Shown here: piece by piece, positions 18,637-27,947 of the stretch
How the letters are laid out: each line of letters starts with the position of its first letter
Numbering within the stretch: position 1 is the stretch's first letter
Assembly: GCF_900116205.1 (NCBI RefSeq)
Contig: NZ_FOZS01000001.1
Location: 1,178,001-1,242,000, forward strand
Origin: Halostagnicola kamekurae
GTDB lineage: Archaea > Halobacteriota > Halobacteria > Halobacteriales > Natrialbaceae
Reading direction: 5' to 3'
Length of the DNA: 64,000 bases
Position numbers and translations under genes: made by a program
The notes under the pieces: generated by a model
The model's input: the letters and a program-made list of their open reading frames with translations, nothing else
Told to the model about the DNA's origin: nothing
Database searches by the model: none

Positions 18637-19728
18637 ATGCGGATCCTCCGAGTCGCACAAAAGGTCTACCCCGACGTGAACGGCGGCGGGGCGTACCACG
18701 TCCACGCGATGAGTCGCGATCAGGCCGCGATGGGTCACGACGTGACCATTCTCACCGTGAGCGATAACGATGATCTCCCGCGAGAGGAGCGACGCGACGG
18801 GTATAGGGTCGTCCGCCGGTCGCCGACCGTTAATCTACTGGGAAACGATATCTCGACCGGTGTGGCGCGGTTCCTTCGGCAGGCGAATGAGTTCGACGTC
18901 ATCCATGCGCACTCGCATTTGTATTTCTCGACGAATCTCGCCGCGCTGAAACGTCGTCTCGGTGAGATCCCCTTGGCGATCACAAATCATGGACTTTACA
19001 GCCAGAATGCCCCCGAGTGGACGCTCGATTTGTACCTGCGATCTGTGGGCCAGTGGACATTCAATCAAGCGGATGTTATCTTCTGTTACACCGACGAGGA
19101 CTGTAATCGCGTCCGCGAGTTCGGAGTTGACTCATGTATTGAGGTGGTGGCGAACGGCGTGGACACGGAGCGGTTTACACCAGAAGGAGAAGTCAGTAGC
19201 CGGATTGATCACGACGGGTCAGTAGTGCTGTTTGTGGGCAGGTTGGTTGAGGGAAAACGGCCACTGGACGTGGTGCAGGCGGTGTCACGGCTACCTGATG
19301 ACGTGAAGCTATACATGGTTGGAGATGGGCCGATGCGCTCTGAACTAGAGGAAATGGCTAGCGACCAAGTAAAGTTCATTGGACAGGTCTCCTACGAGGA
19401 GATGCCGGAGATTTACCGGGCAGGAGACGCATTAATATTGCCAAGCCGTGCCGAAGGATTGCCGCGGACGATACTGGAGGCGATGGCGTCAGGTCTACCG
19501 GTTGTGTCAAGTCATCTAAAGCACATTGCACCTGTCGTTCAAAAGGCCGGAAAAACGGTTCCAATAGCGGATATTTTTGGATATACGACCGCACTAAGAG
19601 ACGTCCTTGATTGGGACGAGGGAATTAGCTTAGATAGTCGCCGAGTAGTCCTCAATGAATTTCGTTGGCAGAATACGGTCGAAGAAACGACACAAGTATT
19701 AGAAGATATTACTACCAAGATTGAGTAG
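18637..19728 (+). CDS. Glycosyltransferase family 4, mosaic in base composition
   Basis: This 363-residue GT-B enzyme starts MRILRVAQKVYPDVNGGGAY (ATG at 18637). GT4 signs are the Gly-rich N-terminal loop, AITNHGLYSQ, VANGVDTERF, FVGRLVEGKRP and PSRAEGLPRTILEAMASG with the E-x7-E pair. It transfers a sugar from an NDP-sugar to a growing glycan. The first 300 bases have the high third-position GC of the region to the left. The last third is AT-rich like the genes to the right. The frame is intact across the change. This is the left boundary of the AT-rich glycan island. Confidence 0.85.
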   Translation: MRILRVAQKVYPDVNGGGAYHVHAMSRDQAAMGHDVTILTVSDNDDLPREERRDGYRVVRRSPTVNLLGNDISTGVARFLRQANEFDVIHAHSHLYFSTNLAALKRRLGEIPLAITNHGLYSQNAPEWTLDLYLRSVGQWTFNQADVIFCYTDEDCNRVREFGVDSCIEVVANGVDTERFTPEGEVSSRIDHDGSVVLFVGRLVEGKRPLDVVQAVSRLPDDVKLYMVGDGPMRSELEEMASDQVKFIGQVSYEEMPEIYRAGDALILPSRAEGLPRTILEAMASGLPVVSSHLKHIAPVVQKAGKTVPIADIFGYTTALRDVLDWDEGISLDSRRVVLNEFRWQNTVEETTQVLEDITTKIE

Positions 19729-19847
19729 CAGTTCTATAGCGACTCTGAACAACAAGTAGACATTCTCAAAGGAGTGAGAAACGGTAGTAATACAATAACT
19801 GAAGACATAAGGTCAAGTACCGACAAATATTTGAGTTGAGACCAGAT

Positions 19848-20576
19848 ATGACCGATTACAATAATTCACAAAAGGACGTTGCTGATTTCTATGAGGAGGA
19901 GGCAAGTACCTATGACGAACGGTTTGAGTCGATTGCAGGGGAATATATTCACAATCGACAAGTTTCAATCATATTAGAACAGTTAGGAGACATTAGTGGA
20001 GATACAGTTTTAGAGATTGCAGCAGGAACGGGAAGATTCACTCACGTATTAGCCGCTCAAGACGCAAAAGTAATCGTTATCGATATCGCTCGGGAGATGC
20101 TAGAGGAGAACCGGCAACGGACTCCAGAGGCAGAGTTTGTCCATGGAACTGCCTCGGAATTACCATTCGAACCTTCCTCAATAGATCATTGTGTGACCGT
20201 TAATGCACTCAATCATATTCCAGGTCATTGGGACGTAGTTGCGGACGTGAAGCGTGTTTTAAAGCCTGGCGGGAAGTTCCTCGCAAATTACCCAAATATC
20301 CTAAGCAACCGATTCCCGATTGGGATGTACGTAAACAACCAGAACCGAAATGTCGGAAAGGGAGTGTATACGAAATGGTTTAATATATTCGAAGTAAAGC
20401 GAACACTCAAAAGCATGGGATACAATATTGAAGCCTGCATTGGCGACCGGTTTTTACCAGTGAAAATATTACCAAAAATAACGGTTCCCGCATCACGAAT
20501 GACTGAGGAAATATCTGGCAACCCGATTATGTCAAATATCTGTGTGTCTCCATTCGTTCTCGCTCGTAAAGAATGA
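19848..20576 (+). CDS. SAM-dependent methyltransferase (class I)
   Basis: This 242-residue enzyme starts MTDYNNSQKDVADFYEEEA (ATG at 19848; a TTG start would add 4 residues). SAM motif I is VLEIAAGTGRFTHVLA at about 50-65, the acidic residue after strand 2 is in VIVIDIARE, and the post-motif VNALNHIPGHW and LKPGGKFLANYPN are also present. This is the UbiE/type-11 methyltransferase form. It is followed by a glycosyltransferase overlapping by 4 bases, so a glycan or lipid carrier substrate is likely. The gene is AT-rich like its neighbours. Confidence 0.8.
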   Translation: MTDYNNSQKDVADFYEEEASTYDERFESIAGEYIHNRQVSIILEQLGDISGDTVLEIAAGTGRFTHVLAAQDAKVIVIDIAREMLEENRQRTPEAEFVHGTASELPFEPSSIDHCVTVNALNHIPGHWDVVADVKRVLKPGGKFLANYPNILSNRFPIGMYVNNQNRNVGKGVYTKWFNIFEVKRTLKSMGYNIEACIGDRFLPVKILPKITVPASRMTEEISGNPIMSNICVSPFVLARKE

Positions 20577-21724
20577 AAATCGGATTCATCGCTACTGAAA
20601 TTGGACTGCAAAAAGGGGGTGCATATATGGGCGGGAATGTGAACAACGTGATCACGGTCTCACAAGCGCTTGCGGAACGAGGGCACGACATAATAATCAT
20701 AACAACTACCCCCCGCGATACTGCGCCAAACCCGACCGCAAATATAGATTGGGCAACAGTCTACGAATATTCTCCTCGATTTGATCACGGGACACCAGGG
20801 TATTTTGCATCATTCAGCGCCTATGCAACTCGAACAGTAGCTAAACTCCGACAGCAGAACAAACTTAATGTGCTTACTGTCCATGCTGGATTCCCGCTAT
20901 GGGGCCTCGTCGGAACAGCGGCAAATATTTTAACAGACTGTCCAGTTATACACGTTCAATATTGTCCAGTTGATCAAATATCTGGGGAATCCATATATGA
21001 TTATCTTAACCACCCATGGTTTATACGACGCTATCTGTCAGGTGCAGATGAACTAGTCGGAATCTCACCTATAGTGAGTGATTCGTTACGTAATCTAACG
21101 AATCAGGATAATATACAGACGATACTACCAGCTATTAATACAGATATATATACTCCAGTCCCAGAATTAGGAAAGGCGGAAGTTCCGACGATCTCGTATC
21201 TGGGTAGCCTTAATGAGCAGAAGGGACTTGACCTCCTTGTGGACGCGTTTGTGGATATTCAAGAAGAATTTGACTGTCAGCTACGACTAGGCTTGGAGGT
21301 CCGATCTAAAGAGTCAGGAAGTGAGTTAGCTAAACGAATTGAAGAAAATCCAGATATAGACGTAAATGGAATAGTAGATGATGTCCCGAAGTTCTTAGCA
21401 GAAAGTCATATTTTTGTGGCTCCATTTCGTACGACTATGGGACCTGCGGATTATCCGCTTGCCGCGTTAGAAGCAATGTCCTGTGGAATTCCAATTGTCG
21501 TTACTGATGTTGGTGGATTAAAGCAGTTAGTTATGGACAGTAACGGTGGTGTGTGTATTGGTGAACCCAGCGCCAAAGGGATTTCATCTACAGTATCGGA
21601 TCTTCTCAAAAACCCAAACAAACGTTCAACTATTGGCTTACGCGCACGAGAGTACATTCTCCAGCATTGCTCGGAATCAAGTGTAGCAGACCAACTAGAA
21701 GAACTCCTCGAGGAAAAATTATAG
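20573..21724 (+). CDS. Glycosyltransferase family 4
   Basis: This 383-residue GT-B enzyme starts MKIGFIATEIGLQKGGAYMG at an ATG overlapping the methyltransferase stop. The N-terminal domain has the Gly-rich acceptor loop and VLTVHAGFPLW. The C-terminal domain has ISYLGSLNEQKGLDLLVDAF and EAMSCGIPIVVTDVGG. AT-rich codon use marks it as part of the transferred island. Its stop is followed within 10 bases by the terminal repeat of an IS remnant, so downstream genes of the original operon may have been lost. The sugar is unknown. Confidence 0.83.
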   Translation: MKIGFIATEIGLQKGGAYMGGNVNNVITVSQALAERGHDIIIITTTPRDTAPNPTANIDWATVYEYSPRFDHGTPGYFASFSAYATRTVAKLRQQNKLNVLTVHAGFPLWGLVGTAANILTDCPVIHVQYCPVDQISGESIYDYLNHPWFIRRYLSGADELVGISPIVSDSLRNLTNQDNIQTILPAINTDIYTPVPELGKAEVPTISYLGSLNEQKGLDLLVDAFVDIQEEFDCQLRLGLEVRSKESGSELAKRIEENPDIDVNGIVDDVPKFLAESHIFVAPFRTTMGPADYPLAALEAMSCGIPIVVTDVGGLKQLVMDSNGGVCIGEPSAKGISSTVSDLLKNPNKRSTIGLRAREYILQHCSESSVADQLEELLEEKL

Positions 21725-21732
21725 CTTAGTAT

Positions 21733-22290
21733 CAGTACCTCACAAAGCATCGTTGGTTAGCCCGGCCTGAGTTATCTGTTCTGTTGTGATGAGTCGTCGG
21801 TAACGGTTAAGCAACACTAATCGAAGCGGAAGCTGTCGCTGGCGGTCAGCCGCCGACGCGACAGCGTAGCCACTCACGAAGTGGCGTCCTCGGATTGTGA
21901 TTACCAGTGGAACCGGTCGTCGGGTGGCCGGTTCGCGGGGCGGCCCTCGCGGTACGTTGGGCTGACCCCACAACCCGTCGAACTATATTGACGAATTCCT
22001 TGTACGGCCACCACCAGAGGCGATGCCTGTCTTGGTGAGCCGTCGCTGCGTATTCGTAGTGGAGATACCGCCACGCGTTCTGCAACAACAGGCTCACCAC
22101 GACGTACAGCAGTCTCACGGTGCGTCTCGCATTGTTGTCGTCACTATCGCTTGCTCGGATAAGCGATAGCTCAACTCTAAACACGTACGATTTCCGCATT
22201 AGCGTTGAGGTCAATACCAATTTCACCGCTGAGCGTGTTGACGAGAAAGTTAAAGAACTGGTCTTCGTGGATTTCACTGTCTTCTTACTT
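21733..22290 (-). mobile_element. Degenerate IS remnant (ISH3/IS4-like transposase C-terminus)
   Basis: On the minus strand, frames around 21770-22150 encode RLLYVVVSLLLQNAWRYLHY and WWWPYKEFVNIVRR, then degenerate copies of the AVRRAVPANRPPDDR tail. The same blocks occur in the element at 43621-44075. Its outer end is CAGTACCTCACAAAGC at 21733-21748, which is the same terminal sequence that closes the 44-kb copy. The gene is broken by frame changes and lacks the catalytic N-terminal half. The family call rests on resemblance to haloarchaeal DDE transposases and is not certain. Confidence 0.6.
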
Positions 22291-22322
22291 GGTCTTGAAC
22301 ACACCATCAGTAAGCAGACGTT

Positions 22323-23513
22323 CTAACTAACCGACTTTGTGTGGTGCTGGGTATAGATATCCTGAAGTATATTCGAACCAGATTCTAAAGAGAGCTGATT
22401 GATGGCCACATTCCGGCATCTTTGATTACTATAGGGATCATCAATGATTTCAAGGAGTTCTGTAATTGCCTCTCTTTTTTCCTTCTCAGAAAATTCAGAG
22501 ATTGCAACCCCGACCTGATTTTGCTCTAGGATATCTTCAACATCACCGACTCCGCTATTTCCAATACAAGGTGTTCCAGTAGATAGAAATTCCCCCATCT
22601 TAGTCGGACAAGTAGCTTTTTTCGAATATGTGTCTTTATAAAAGAATATGCCGGCATCTAATTCGGAATACTTTTTTGGCATCTCCGAGTGCGAAACAGA
22701 CTTGATTTCAATATTATCCATATTCTTGGGATATTTTTCAATCTCCCGTTGGATTTTATTTCTATCTCCTTTATTATAAATTTTAAAACAAGACTCATCA
22801 ACTTGCTCTGAAAGAAGGTGATAACAGTCAAGCACTTCATCAAAATGATGCCACTCATTCACAGTACCAACATATCCGAGCAGAAATGGCCCATCTGGAG
22901 AATTATCAGACATTTCAAATTTTTCTGTATCTACACAAGTTGGGATTATATATATATTATCTGGCTTGACAGAATACTTCTGTGTGATAATATCTCTGCT
23001 TGCCTTAGTTAGTGCTATAACTACATCTGCTTGCTGAAAAAGCAGGTGTTCAATCCTTTTCAAATACGTGTATAATCTGCCATCTGGGTCTATGGAATTC
23101 CTATCAACTCGTTCATCTATCCAAAAGCCTCGTATATCAAATATAATATTCGTCGTACTGAATACTGCTAACGGAAGAGAAATCATCATTGGAATATAAC
23201 TCCGAGCATGGACGAGATCAAATCCATTTTTAGCATAGATATACAATGACAAAAGAAACCCAACGAAAATATCCATAAACGTAGACAATAGTGTTGGTCC
23301 CCTACATCTCTCTATATGATGCCATTCGATGTTCTGGTCTTGAATCCTCGACTCAACTTTCTGTAAATCTGTTCTCTCTGGACTTTTTTCAAAAGATAGA
23401 ATGTGTATATCCAAATCCGTATCTATCTGTTCAAGATATCCGAGGATCTGAGACTTCCCTAATGGTTCGGTCAAACCAGTGTAGGAGATATAAAGGCACT
23501 TCTTATCAGTCAT
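22323..23513 (-). CDS. Glycosyltransferase family 4
   Basis: This 396-residue protein starts at ATG 23513 (MTDKKCLYISYTGLTEPLGK), overlapping the stop of the upstream gene by 4 bases. The TEPLGKSQIL loop, VHARSYIPM, FDIRGFWIDERVDR and IPTCVDTEKF motifs match a GT4 subgroup found in bacterial and archaeal surface-polysaccharide clusters. The C-terminal nucleotide site is less canonical (KMGEFLSTGTPCIGN), but the fold pattern is clear. Codon use is strongly AT-rich. It forms an operon with the gene at 23510-24559 and is oriented against the genes on its left. Confidence 0.8.
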   Translation of the reverse strand: MTDKKCLYISYTGLTEPLGKSQILGYLEQIDTDLDIHILSFEKSPERTDLQKVESRIQDQNIEWHHIERCRGPTLLSTFMDIFVGFLLSLYIYAKNGFDLVHARSYIPMMISLPLAVFSTTNIIFDIRGFWIDERVDRNSIDPDGRLYTYLKRIEHLLFQQADVVIALTKASRDIITQKYSVKPDNIYIIPTCVDTEKFEMSDNSPDGPFLLGYVGTVNEWHHFDEVLDCYHLLSEQVDESCFKIYNKGDRNKIQREIEKYPKNMDNIEIKSVSHSEMPKKYSELDAGIFFYKDTYSKKATCPTKMGEFLSTGTPCIGNSGVGDVEDILEQNQVGVAISEFSEKEKREAITELLEIIDDPYSNQRCRNVAINQLSLESGSNILQDIYTQHHTKSVS

Positions 23514-24559
23514 TGTGTGTGCAAACATTCCAATATCTCCTGTATTTCACGGGCGTAATCTTCTGTCCAAAGTCCTTGAGTGTCTACCTCATGTCTAGCT
23601 TTTAGTCCTGATTGCTTTCGGAAATCGTCATCGCAGATTAAGCGCTCTAAAGCATCGTACCACTCGTTAGGAGTTTCAGAGAAAAGAATTGACTTACCAG
23701 GACTGGTGATCTCGCTTAAGGGTTCAATTGGTGAAGCAACCACTGGCACACCCAGAGACATACACCTAATCACAGAAGTATACCCACCCTTTCCGTTTAT
23801 CCATTCGGTATCCGGCATAGGGCGGATCATTATATCAAAACTCTTAATCAACTCCTGTTCATCCTGCAATGACCAAGTGGCGTATCTAACCTTCTGGTGA
23901 TTCTTTAGTGGGGTAACTGGTGGCTCTTCCCCAGTAACGATTTTCAATTCACAATCAAAATCCTCCAAAATAGATTCCAATGGCTCCTTTATTAACTCCA
24001 AATACCGTAAGTTTCCTGGGCCACCAATCCATCCAATTGTGACTTGAGTGGAACTATTTTGAACTGCAACTTGTTCTTCCTTTGGTACTGATGTCGGAAT
24101 TGTATATACGTGGTCGTTATATTGACGTGCGAAATTAGAGAGATTTGGATTTCCTGTTATCACGATGCTTGACGCATCTATGGATTGCTTTAATCGTGAA
24201 CGTCGGCTTGGCCGGTCGTCTTCCCACTCAGGAGAGGTATATAATGCATCATCGAAATCAAACACTATTTCTCCACAAACTAGACTAAGCGTTTTAACTA
24301 GATACCCTGGCAGTGGTATTTTCTGCACATATATGATGTCTTTATTGAATGAAAACAGCACCATTTTAATTGAAAATATAATATTGGATAAGGACCGGCC
24401 AAGGAAATCAGAACGGTGGGCCCTAAATGAGAGAAATTCTATTTCAAATTTGTCTCCAAAGTATTTAGTTGGTTCTAAGATTCTATGGCGGGTGCTTGCG
24501 GTTGTTTCATCTCCTACTAATATAAAACCTATGGAGATGTTGTCTATGTCCTTAGACAT
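23510..24559 (-). CDS. Glycosyltransferase, GT-B fold
   Basis: The likely start is ATG 24559 (MSKDIDNISIGFILVGDETT), giving 349 residues; an ATG at 24580 would add 7. The N-terminal domain has STRHRILEPTKYF and the central FDFDDALY motif, which is typical of a GT4-like group. The C-terminal domain has TIGWIGGPGNLRYL and MSLGVPVVASPIEPLSEI. The long, AT-rich gene has an intact frame and is co-translated with the next glycosyltransferase. The acceptor sugar is unknown. Confidence 0.78.
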   Translation of the reverse strand: MSKDIDNISIGFILVGDETTASTRHRILEPTKYFGDKFEIEFLSFRAHRSDFLGRSLSNIIFSIKMVLFSFNKDIIYVQKIPLPGYLVKTLSLVCGEIVFDFDDALYTSPEWEDDRPSRRSRLKQSIDASSIVITGNPNLSNFARQYNDHVYTIPTSVPKEEQVAVQNSSTQVTIGWIGGPGNLRYLELIKEPLESILEDFDCELKIVTGEEPPVTPLKNHQKVRYATWSLQDEQELIKSFDIMIRPMPDTEWINGKGGYTSVIRCMSLGVPVVASPIEPLSEITSPGKSILFSETPNEWYDALERLICDDDFRKQSGLKARHEVDTQGLWTEDYAREIQEILECLHTQ

Positions 24560-24670
24560 TGATACAGATTCCCATAACATTCATTGATGTCTATTAAATT
24601 AATAGTTTCTATTTGGGCACTGTCTAGATGAGAGTTTGAGGAATGAGCAGGTGGTAGCGAGAAGTGTTCA

Positions 24671-25247
24671 ATGCAACTCGCCAACCTGCTCAGAGAGGCC
24701 TTAGACGTGGATTGTGATGAGGTTTGGAGAATGAGCACACCCCGACACCCGTCAGGGCGTTCGGGGTGCAACTGCATTCGATGGGATTGTCGGTTCGAGA
24801 GGTCGTCTCAATCCTCGAATTACTGGGTATTGACCGATCTCACGGCGCAATCTGGAACTGAACGCACAAACTGTCGGAGGCCCAGAGCGACCCGCCGACG
24901 GCGCAGCCGTCACGGGTCGCGGTTGATGAGAAACAGATCGAGGTAGACGGCGAGAAAAAGTGGTTGTACGCCGCAATCGATACAGAATCGAAGTTACTGC
25001 TTGAAATCGGCGTGTTCAGCCGCCGCGGGACTGACCCGCGGCGGCATTTTTGCACCGTCTCACCGAGAAACACGAAATCGATGAGACAGAGTTTCTCGTC
25101 GATGCTGGCGGCTATCTGACTGCCCTCGCGCGCCACGAATTGAGCGGCAGCTCAACTACAGCGACCGAAACCACGTCGAAAAGTGGTTTCAGACCGTCTC
25201 AATGCGGATTGACCGCTTTCACCCCTTCTGGTGGAGCAGTCTAGCCT
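24671..25247 (+). mobile_element. IS6-family transposase pseudogene
   Basis: The sequence begins MQLANLLREALDVDCDEVW and, over several frames, continues with VQLHSMGLSVREVVSILEL-like and KQIEVDGEKKWLYAAID. RRGTDP, FLVDAGGYLTALARHEL and KWFQTVSMRIDRF follow. This is the haloarchaeal IS6-type transposase. At least three frame breaks and a premature stop show that it is inactive, and it ends before the usual C-terminus. It is GC-rich inside an AT-rich island, so it arrived separately and probably helped rearrange the cluster. Confidence 0.75.
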
Positions 25248-25278
25248 GCGCACGCAGCTGGCTCAAACGCTTCAGCTC

Positions 25279-25377
25279 TCAACTTCAGATTCAGAATCGT
25301 ATGTCTCTCCCGAATGGAAGCGGGAGGAAACTGGTCGGGTCGCATCTCGATTGACCGATCTAGGATATATGGAATAG
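25279..25377 (+). pseudogene. C-terminal remnant, perhaps of a sulfatase
   Basis: A 32-residue open tail in front of a TAG reads STSDSESYVSPEWKREE and ends RLTDLGYME. Many haloarchaeal sulfatases end with a very similar 'RLxDLGYxE' tail. The fragment lies directly behind the IS6 remnant, as if the element or a later deletion removed the rest of the gene. The family call rests on a few residues only. Confidence 0.3.
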
Positions 25378-25400
25378 GTGCCACTACCAGCCATATATAA

Positions 25401-26921
25401 TTATGATCCAAATGAAACTAATCTCTTAATAATACCCGTGTTTAGCCTCTTGTCAGCTCTTTCTGCCATTTTTAAATCATCTTTGGTAAACCCGTTTATT
25501 AAAACCAATATTAGAAAATAGCATAGCGTTATAGCTGACGGAACTATGACAAACAATAGAATATCATTGGTATTAAATGAACTCATATATGCGCCAACAA
25601 GAGTGGCAGGTACAATACCAACAGTGACCTTTACCCAATCAACAGAGTATGGGTGAATTCGATATAGTAGGTAGATTTCTATCATTCCTGCTGCCCCAGT
25701 TATTGATAGTCCGGTGGCAGTAGCCATACCTGCACCAAGAATACCAAATTTTGGAATGAAAACATAGTTAAGAATTCCGTTAATTACAATTAATATAATT
25801 GTGTTGAATAGAGTTAGGCGTGTATGGCCTAGGCCCTCAAGCATCATTCCCTCTAGGCCGAAAGAAACTGTGAATAAATATCCAATAAGAAGAGCGAGAA
25901 ATGCGCCACTTGCTACAGCATACTCAGCAGAGAATAACGTAGATATATACAAGTCTGGTGCCACGGCTAGTGTTGCGATGATAGGAAGTGTGAACATTGT
26001 CACCCATCGGGTTGAATTCTTAAATACTACCGAAAGTTCAATCATGTCATTTTGTAAGCCTGCAACAGTCGGTTTGAACACTGGTGCTACTGATTTCAGG
26101 ATAATTAATGTGTTTGCTGCTAAAGTAAAAACTACTTGATAATATGCGACTTCAGAGGAGGTCAGAAAATACCCGATAAAAAAATAATCCACATATCCAA
26201 CAACGGCATAGATAACCCCAGCAAAGACTAGTGGAAAAGTATACGAAAGAATCGGCCGGATTTGTCCTCCTCTAAATGATCCTGACCCGAACCAATTGGA
26301 ATCTCGGATAAACAGGAAACTCCCGAAGGTGATCGCAACGGCTAATCCCGCAATGTGACCAATGATTAAGCCATAAATCCCGGCACCTAATAAAAGGAGG
26401 AAAGTGGTTATTGAAAGCCGAGTAATGGGTTTTATAAAATCCTTAATATATGATCTATGTTTAAGTATCCTCATCCCTTTAAAGATTGATTCAAGGAATT
26501 TCAATAAAGTTGCTAACGGAATGACGATTGCAAGGAACGGTAGGACTGTAGAAAGCATTGGATCATCAAATATATGGCTGAACTGAAAGGAAGTAACAAC
26601 AACTAAAATCGCGGTTGCCCCTGTAGTAGATAGTGTTAGTAAGATTCCTATCCTTAGAGTATTATCCGCTTTTTGTTCCTTCCCGTTTTGAAGATATTGG
26701 GGGAGAAAGTAATCAATTGCGCGATGTATACTCAAATCTGATATACCACGGAGTAACATAACAATAGAAAGTGCAAGTGTGAACGTGCCGTACACTCCTG
26801 GGGACACCAGACGTGTTACTACTGCAATATATAGAAAGCCAAGAGTCCGACCAACTATGCTACCAGCAAATGTTATTCCGCTTTCTTTTACGATCTTTGA
26901 AAAGCTATCTTCACTCGGCAT
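25401..26921 (-). CDS. Wzx-type polysaccharide flippase (MOP superfamily)
   Basis: This 506-residue protein starts MPSEDSFSKIVKESGITFAG. It has 12-14 hydrophobic segments spread over the whole length and no large soluble domain. The N-terminal AGSIVGRTLGFLYIAVVTR motif, PGVYGTFTLAL in the second segment and PKFGILGAGMATATGLS near segment 10 are characteristic of MOP flippases. It would move a lipid-linked oligosaccharide across the membrane for polymerisation or transfer. It works naturally with the Wzy-type polymerase at 27948. The gene is AT-rich, like the neighbouring transferases. Confidence 0.85.
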   Translation of the reverse strand: MPSEDSFSKIVKESGITFAGSIVGRTLGFLYIAVVTRLVSPGVYGTFTLALSIVMLLRGISDLSIHRAIDYFLPQYLQNGKEQKADNTLRIGILLTLSTTGATAILVVVTSFQFSHIFDDPMLSTVLPFLAIVIPLATLLKFLESIFKGMRILKHRSYIKDFIKPITRLSITTFLLLLGAGIYGLIIGHIAGLAVAITFGSFLFIRDSNWFGSGSFRGGQIRPILSYTFPLVFAGVIYAVVGYVDYFFIGYFLTSSEVAYYQVVFTLAANTLIILKSVAPVFKPTVAGLQNDMIELSVVFKNSTRWVTMFTLPIIATLAVAPDLYISTLFSAEYAVASGAFLALLIGYLFTVSFGLEGMMLEGLGHTRLTLFNTIILIVINGILNYVFIPKFGILGAGMATATGLSITGAAGMIEIYLLYRIHPYSVDWVKVTVGIVPATLVGAYMSSFNTNDILLFVIVPSAITLCYFLILVLINGFTKDDLKMAERADKRLNTGIIKRLVSFGS

Positions 26922-27072
26922 TCTAAGTTAGCACTGTTATATCCATCTCCGAGTAATATTGTAAAATATTCTTCGGTGTCTGTACATCACTAACAGTTAT
27001 ATTAAAAATACCTGTATATAGGCACAGTTAGGTAAATTCACAAGGCGGATGCCTATTACTTTTCGGGGGTAG

Positions 27073-27546
27073 TACAGCAACCCTTGCGCATTTGCGGAGG
27101 CGATTATCAACCTCCTGATGTTGCTAGGGGCCCTCCCATCGATCGTACCACCCGGGCTGGTTGACTTCGACAGCCGGGCAATAATCTGGTCGCATGCTAT
27201 CGAATTAATTCAATCAAAGCCACTATTCGAGTATGGGCCAGGCAATGCAACTGCGAAACTGCGGGAATCCTTTCCGTCAGGGTGGAGGAACGTCTCATTT
27301 GATAACTCTTTCTTCAGGGTTTTTGCGATGCTTGGCGTTGGCGGTGCTCTCGCGTATGTGGGGTTGTTTGTAGCAGCTTTGAGGTGGGCACAGTTGTTGC
27401 CAGTGATGCTTGGATTATTAAGTACCGTGATCATTCTACAACTCTTCCAAAATAATACGATCTTCGGCGTTGAAGGCCGGAGCATAGTCACTGCGATTCT
27501 CGCCGGCTACGCCTTCACTGCAAACTCGGAAAAATCAGCTACTTGA
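27073..27546 (+). pseudogene. C-terminal part of an O-antigen ligase/polymerase-like membrane protein
   Basis: The open frame runs from 27073 and its first ATG is at 27118. The visible 142 residues hold DSRAIIWSHAIELIQSKPLF and YGPGNA, then SFFRVFAMLGVGGALAYVG and two more membrane segments. This is the C-terminal third of the WaaL/O-antigen ligase domain, including the usual loop motif. The N-terminal eight or so segments are missing and no close start or promoter is seen, so I read it as a remnant. A short expressed fragment cannot be excluded. Confidence 0.5.
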
Positions 27547-27925
27547 ACGTCCCGCTGAGTTGGAGCCAATCGTCCGCCCATCCCTGCGGAAGTCTACGGT
27601 ATAACTCCTCGTTTTCCGTGTCATGAATAGCCACCCCCGCTTGGTACGCAAGCTCGCTTTGGCCGTTCCACTGGCCTGTTGACGAGGGATCGCCCGCGTT
27701 CACCCCCTCGCTGTTAATAACCGTTCGCGACTCAGAGTCGCCAAGGAAACTATCGAGCGCGCCTTCGCGGGCGGTCGGCCACTCAACAACCACGTCCTCT
27801 GCCCCCTCCCCGACCGTGATATATGGCGCGTCAGACTGAACGGTAAGAGCAAAGCCCTCGCGGGTTTGAGTCTCGACCAGGCGTGTTCTTTTGTTGTGTT
27901 CATGGACGGAATGAATTCGTAACAA
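27539..27925 (-). CDS. Hypothetical 128-residue protein
   Basis: The frame starts MLRIHSVHEHNKRTRLVETQ. It is acidic overall and contains the block AEDVVVEWPTAREGALDSF. It has no membrane segment, signal peptide or recognised motif. It overlaps the end of the O-antigen-ligase remnant by 8 bases tail-to-tail and is divergent from the polymerase gene. The frame at 29268-29558 on the other side of the polymerase shares the local VQSDA motif and a similar composition. I do not recognise the family, and the gene could be a fragment. Confidence 0.4.
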   Translation of the reverse strand: MLRIHSVHEHNKRTRLVETQTREGFALTVQSDAPYITVGEGAEDVVVEWPTAREGALDSFLGDSESRTVINSEGVNAGDPSSTGQWNGQSELAYQAGVAIHDTENEELYRRLPQGWADDWLQLSGTFK

Positions 27926-27947
27926 ATATGAGATCTCACGTCAAAAA

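Noticed and set aside
21846-22307. A separate 153-residue gene on the minus strand next to the glycosyltransferases
   Set aside because: The readable part is the transposase block shared with 43.7 kb; the N-terminal part is low-complexity and out of frame.
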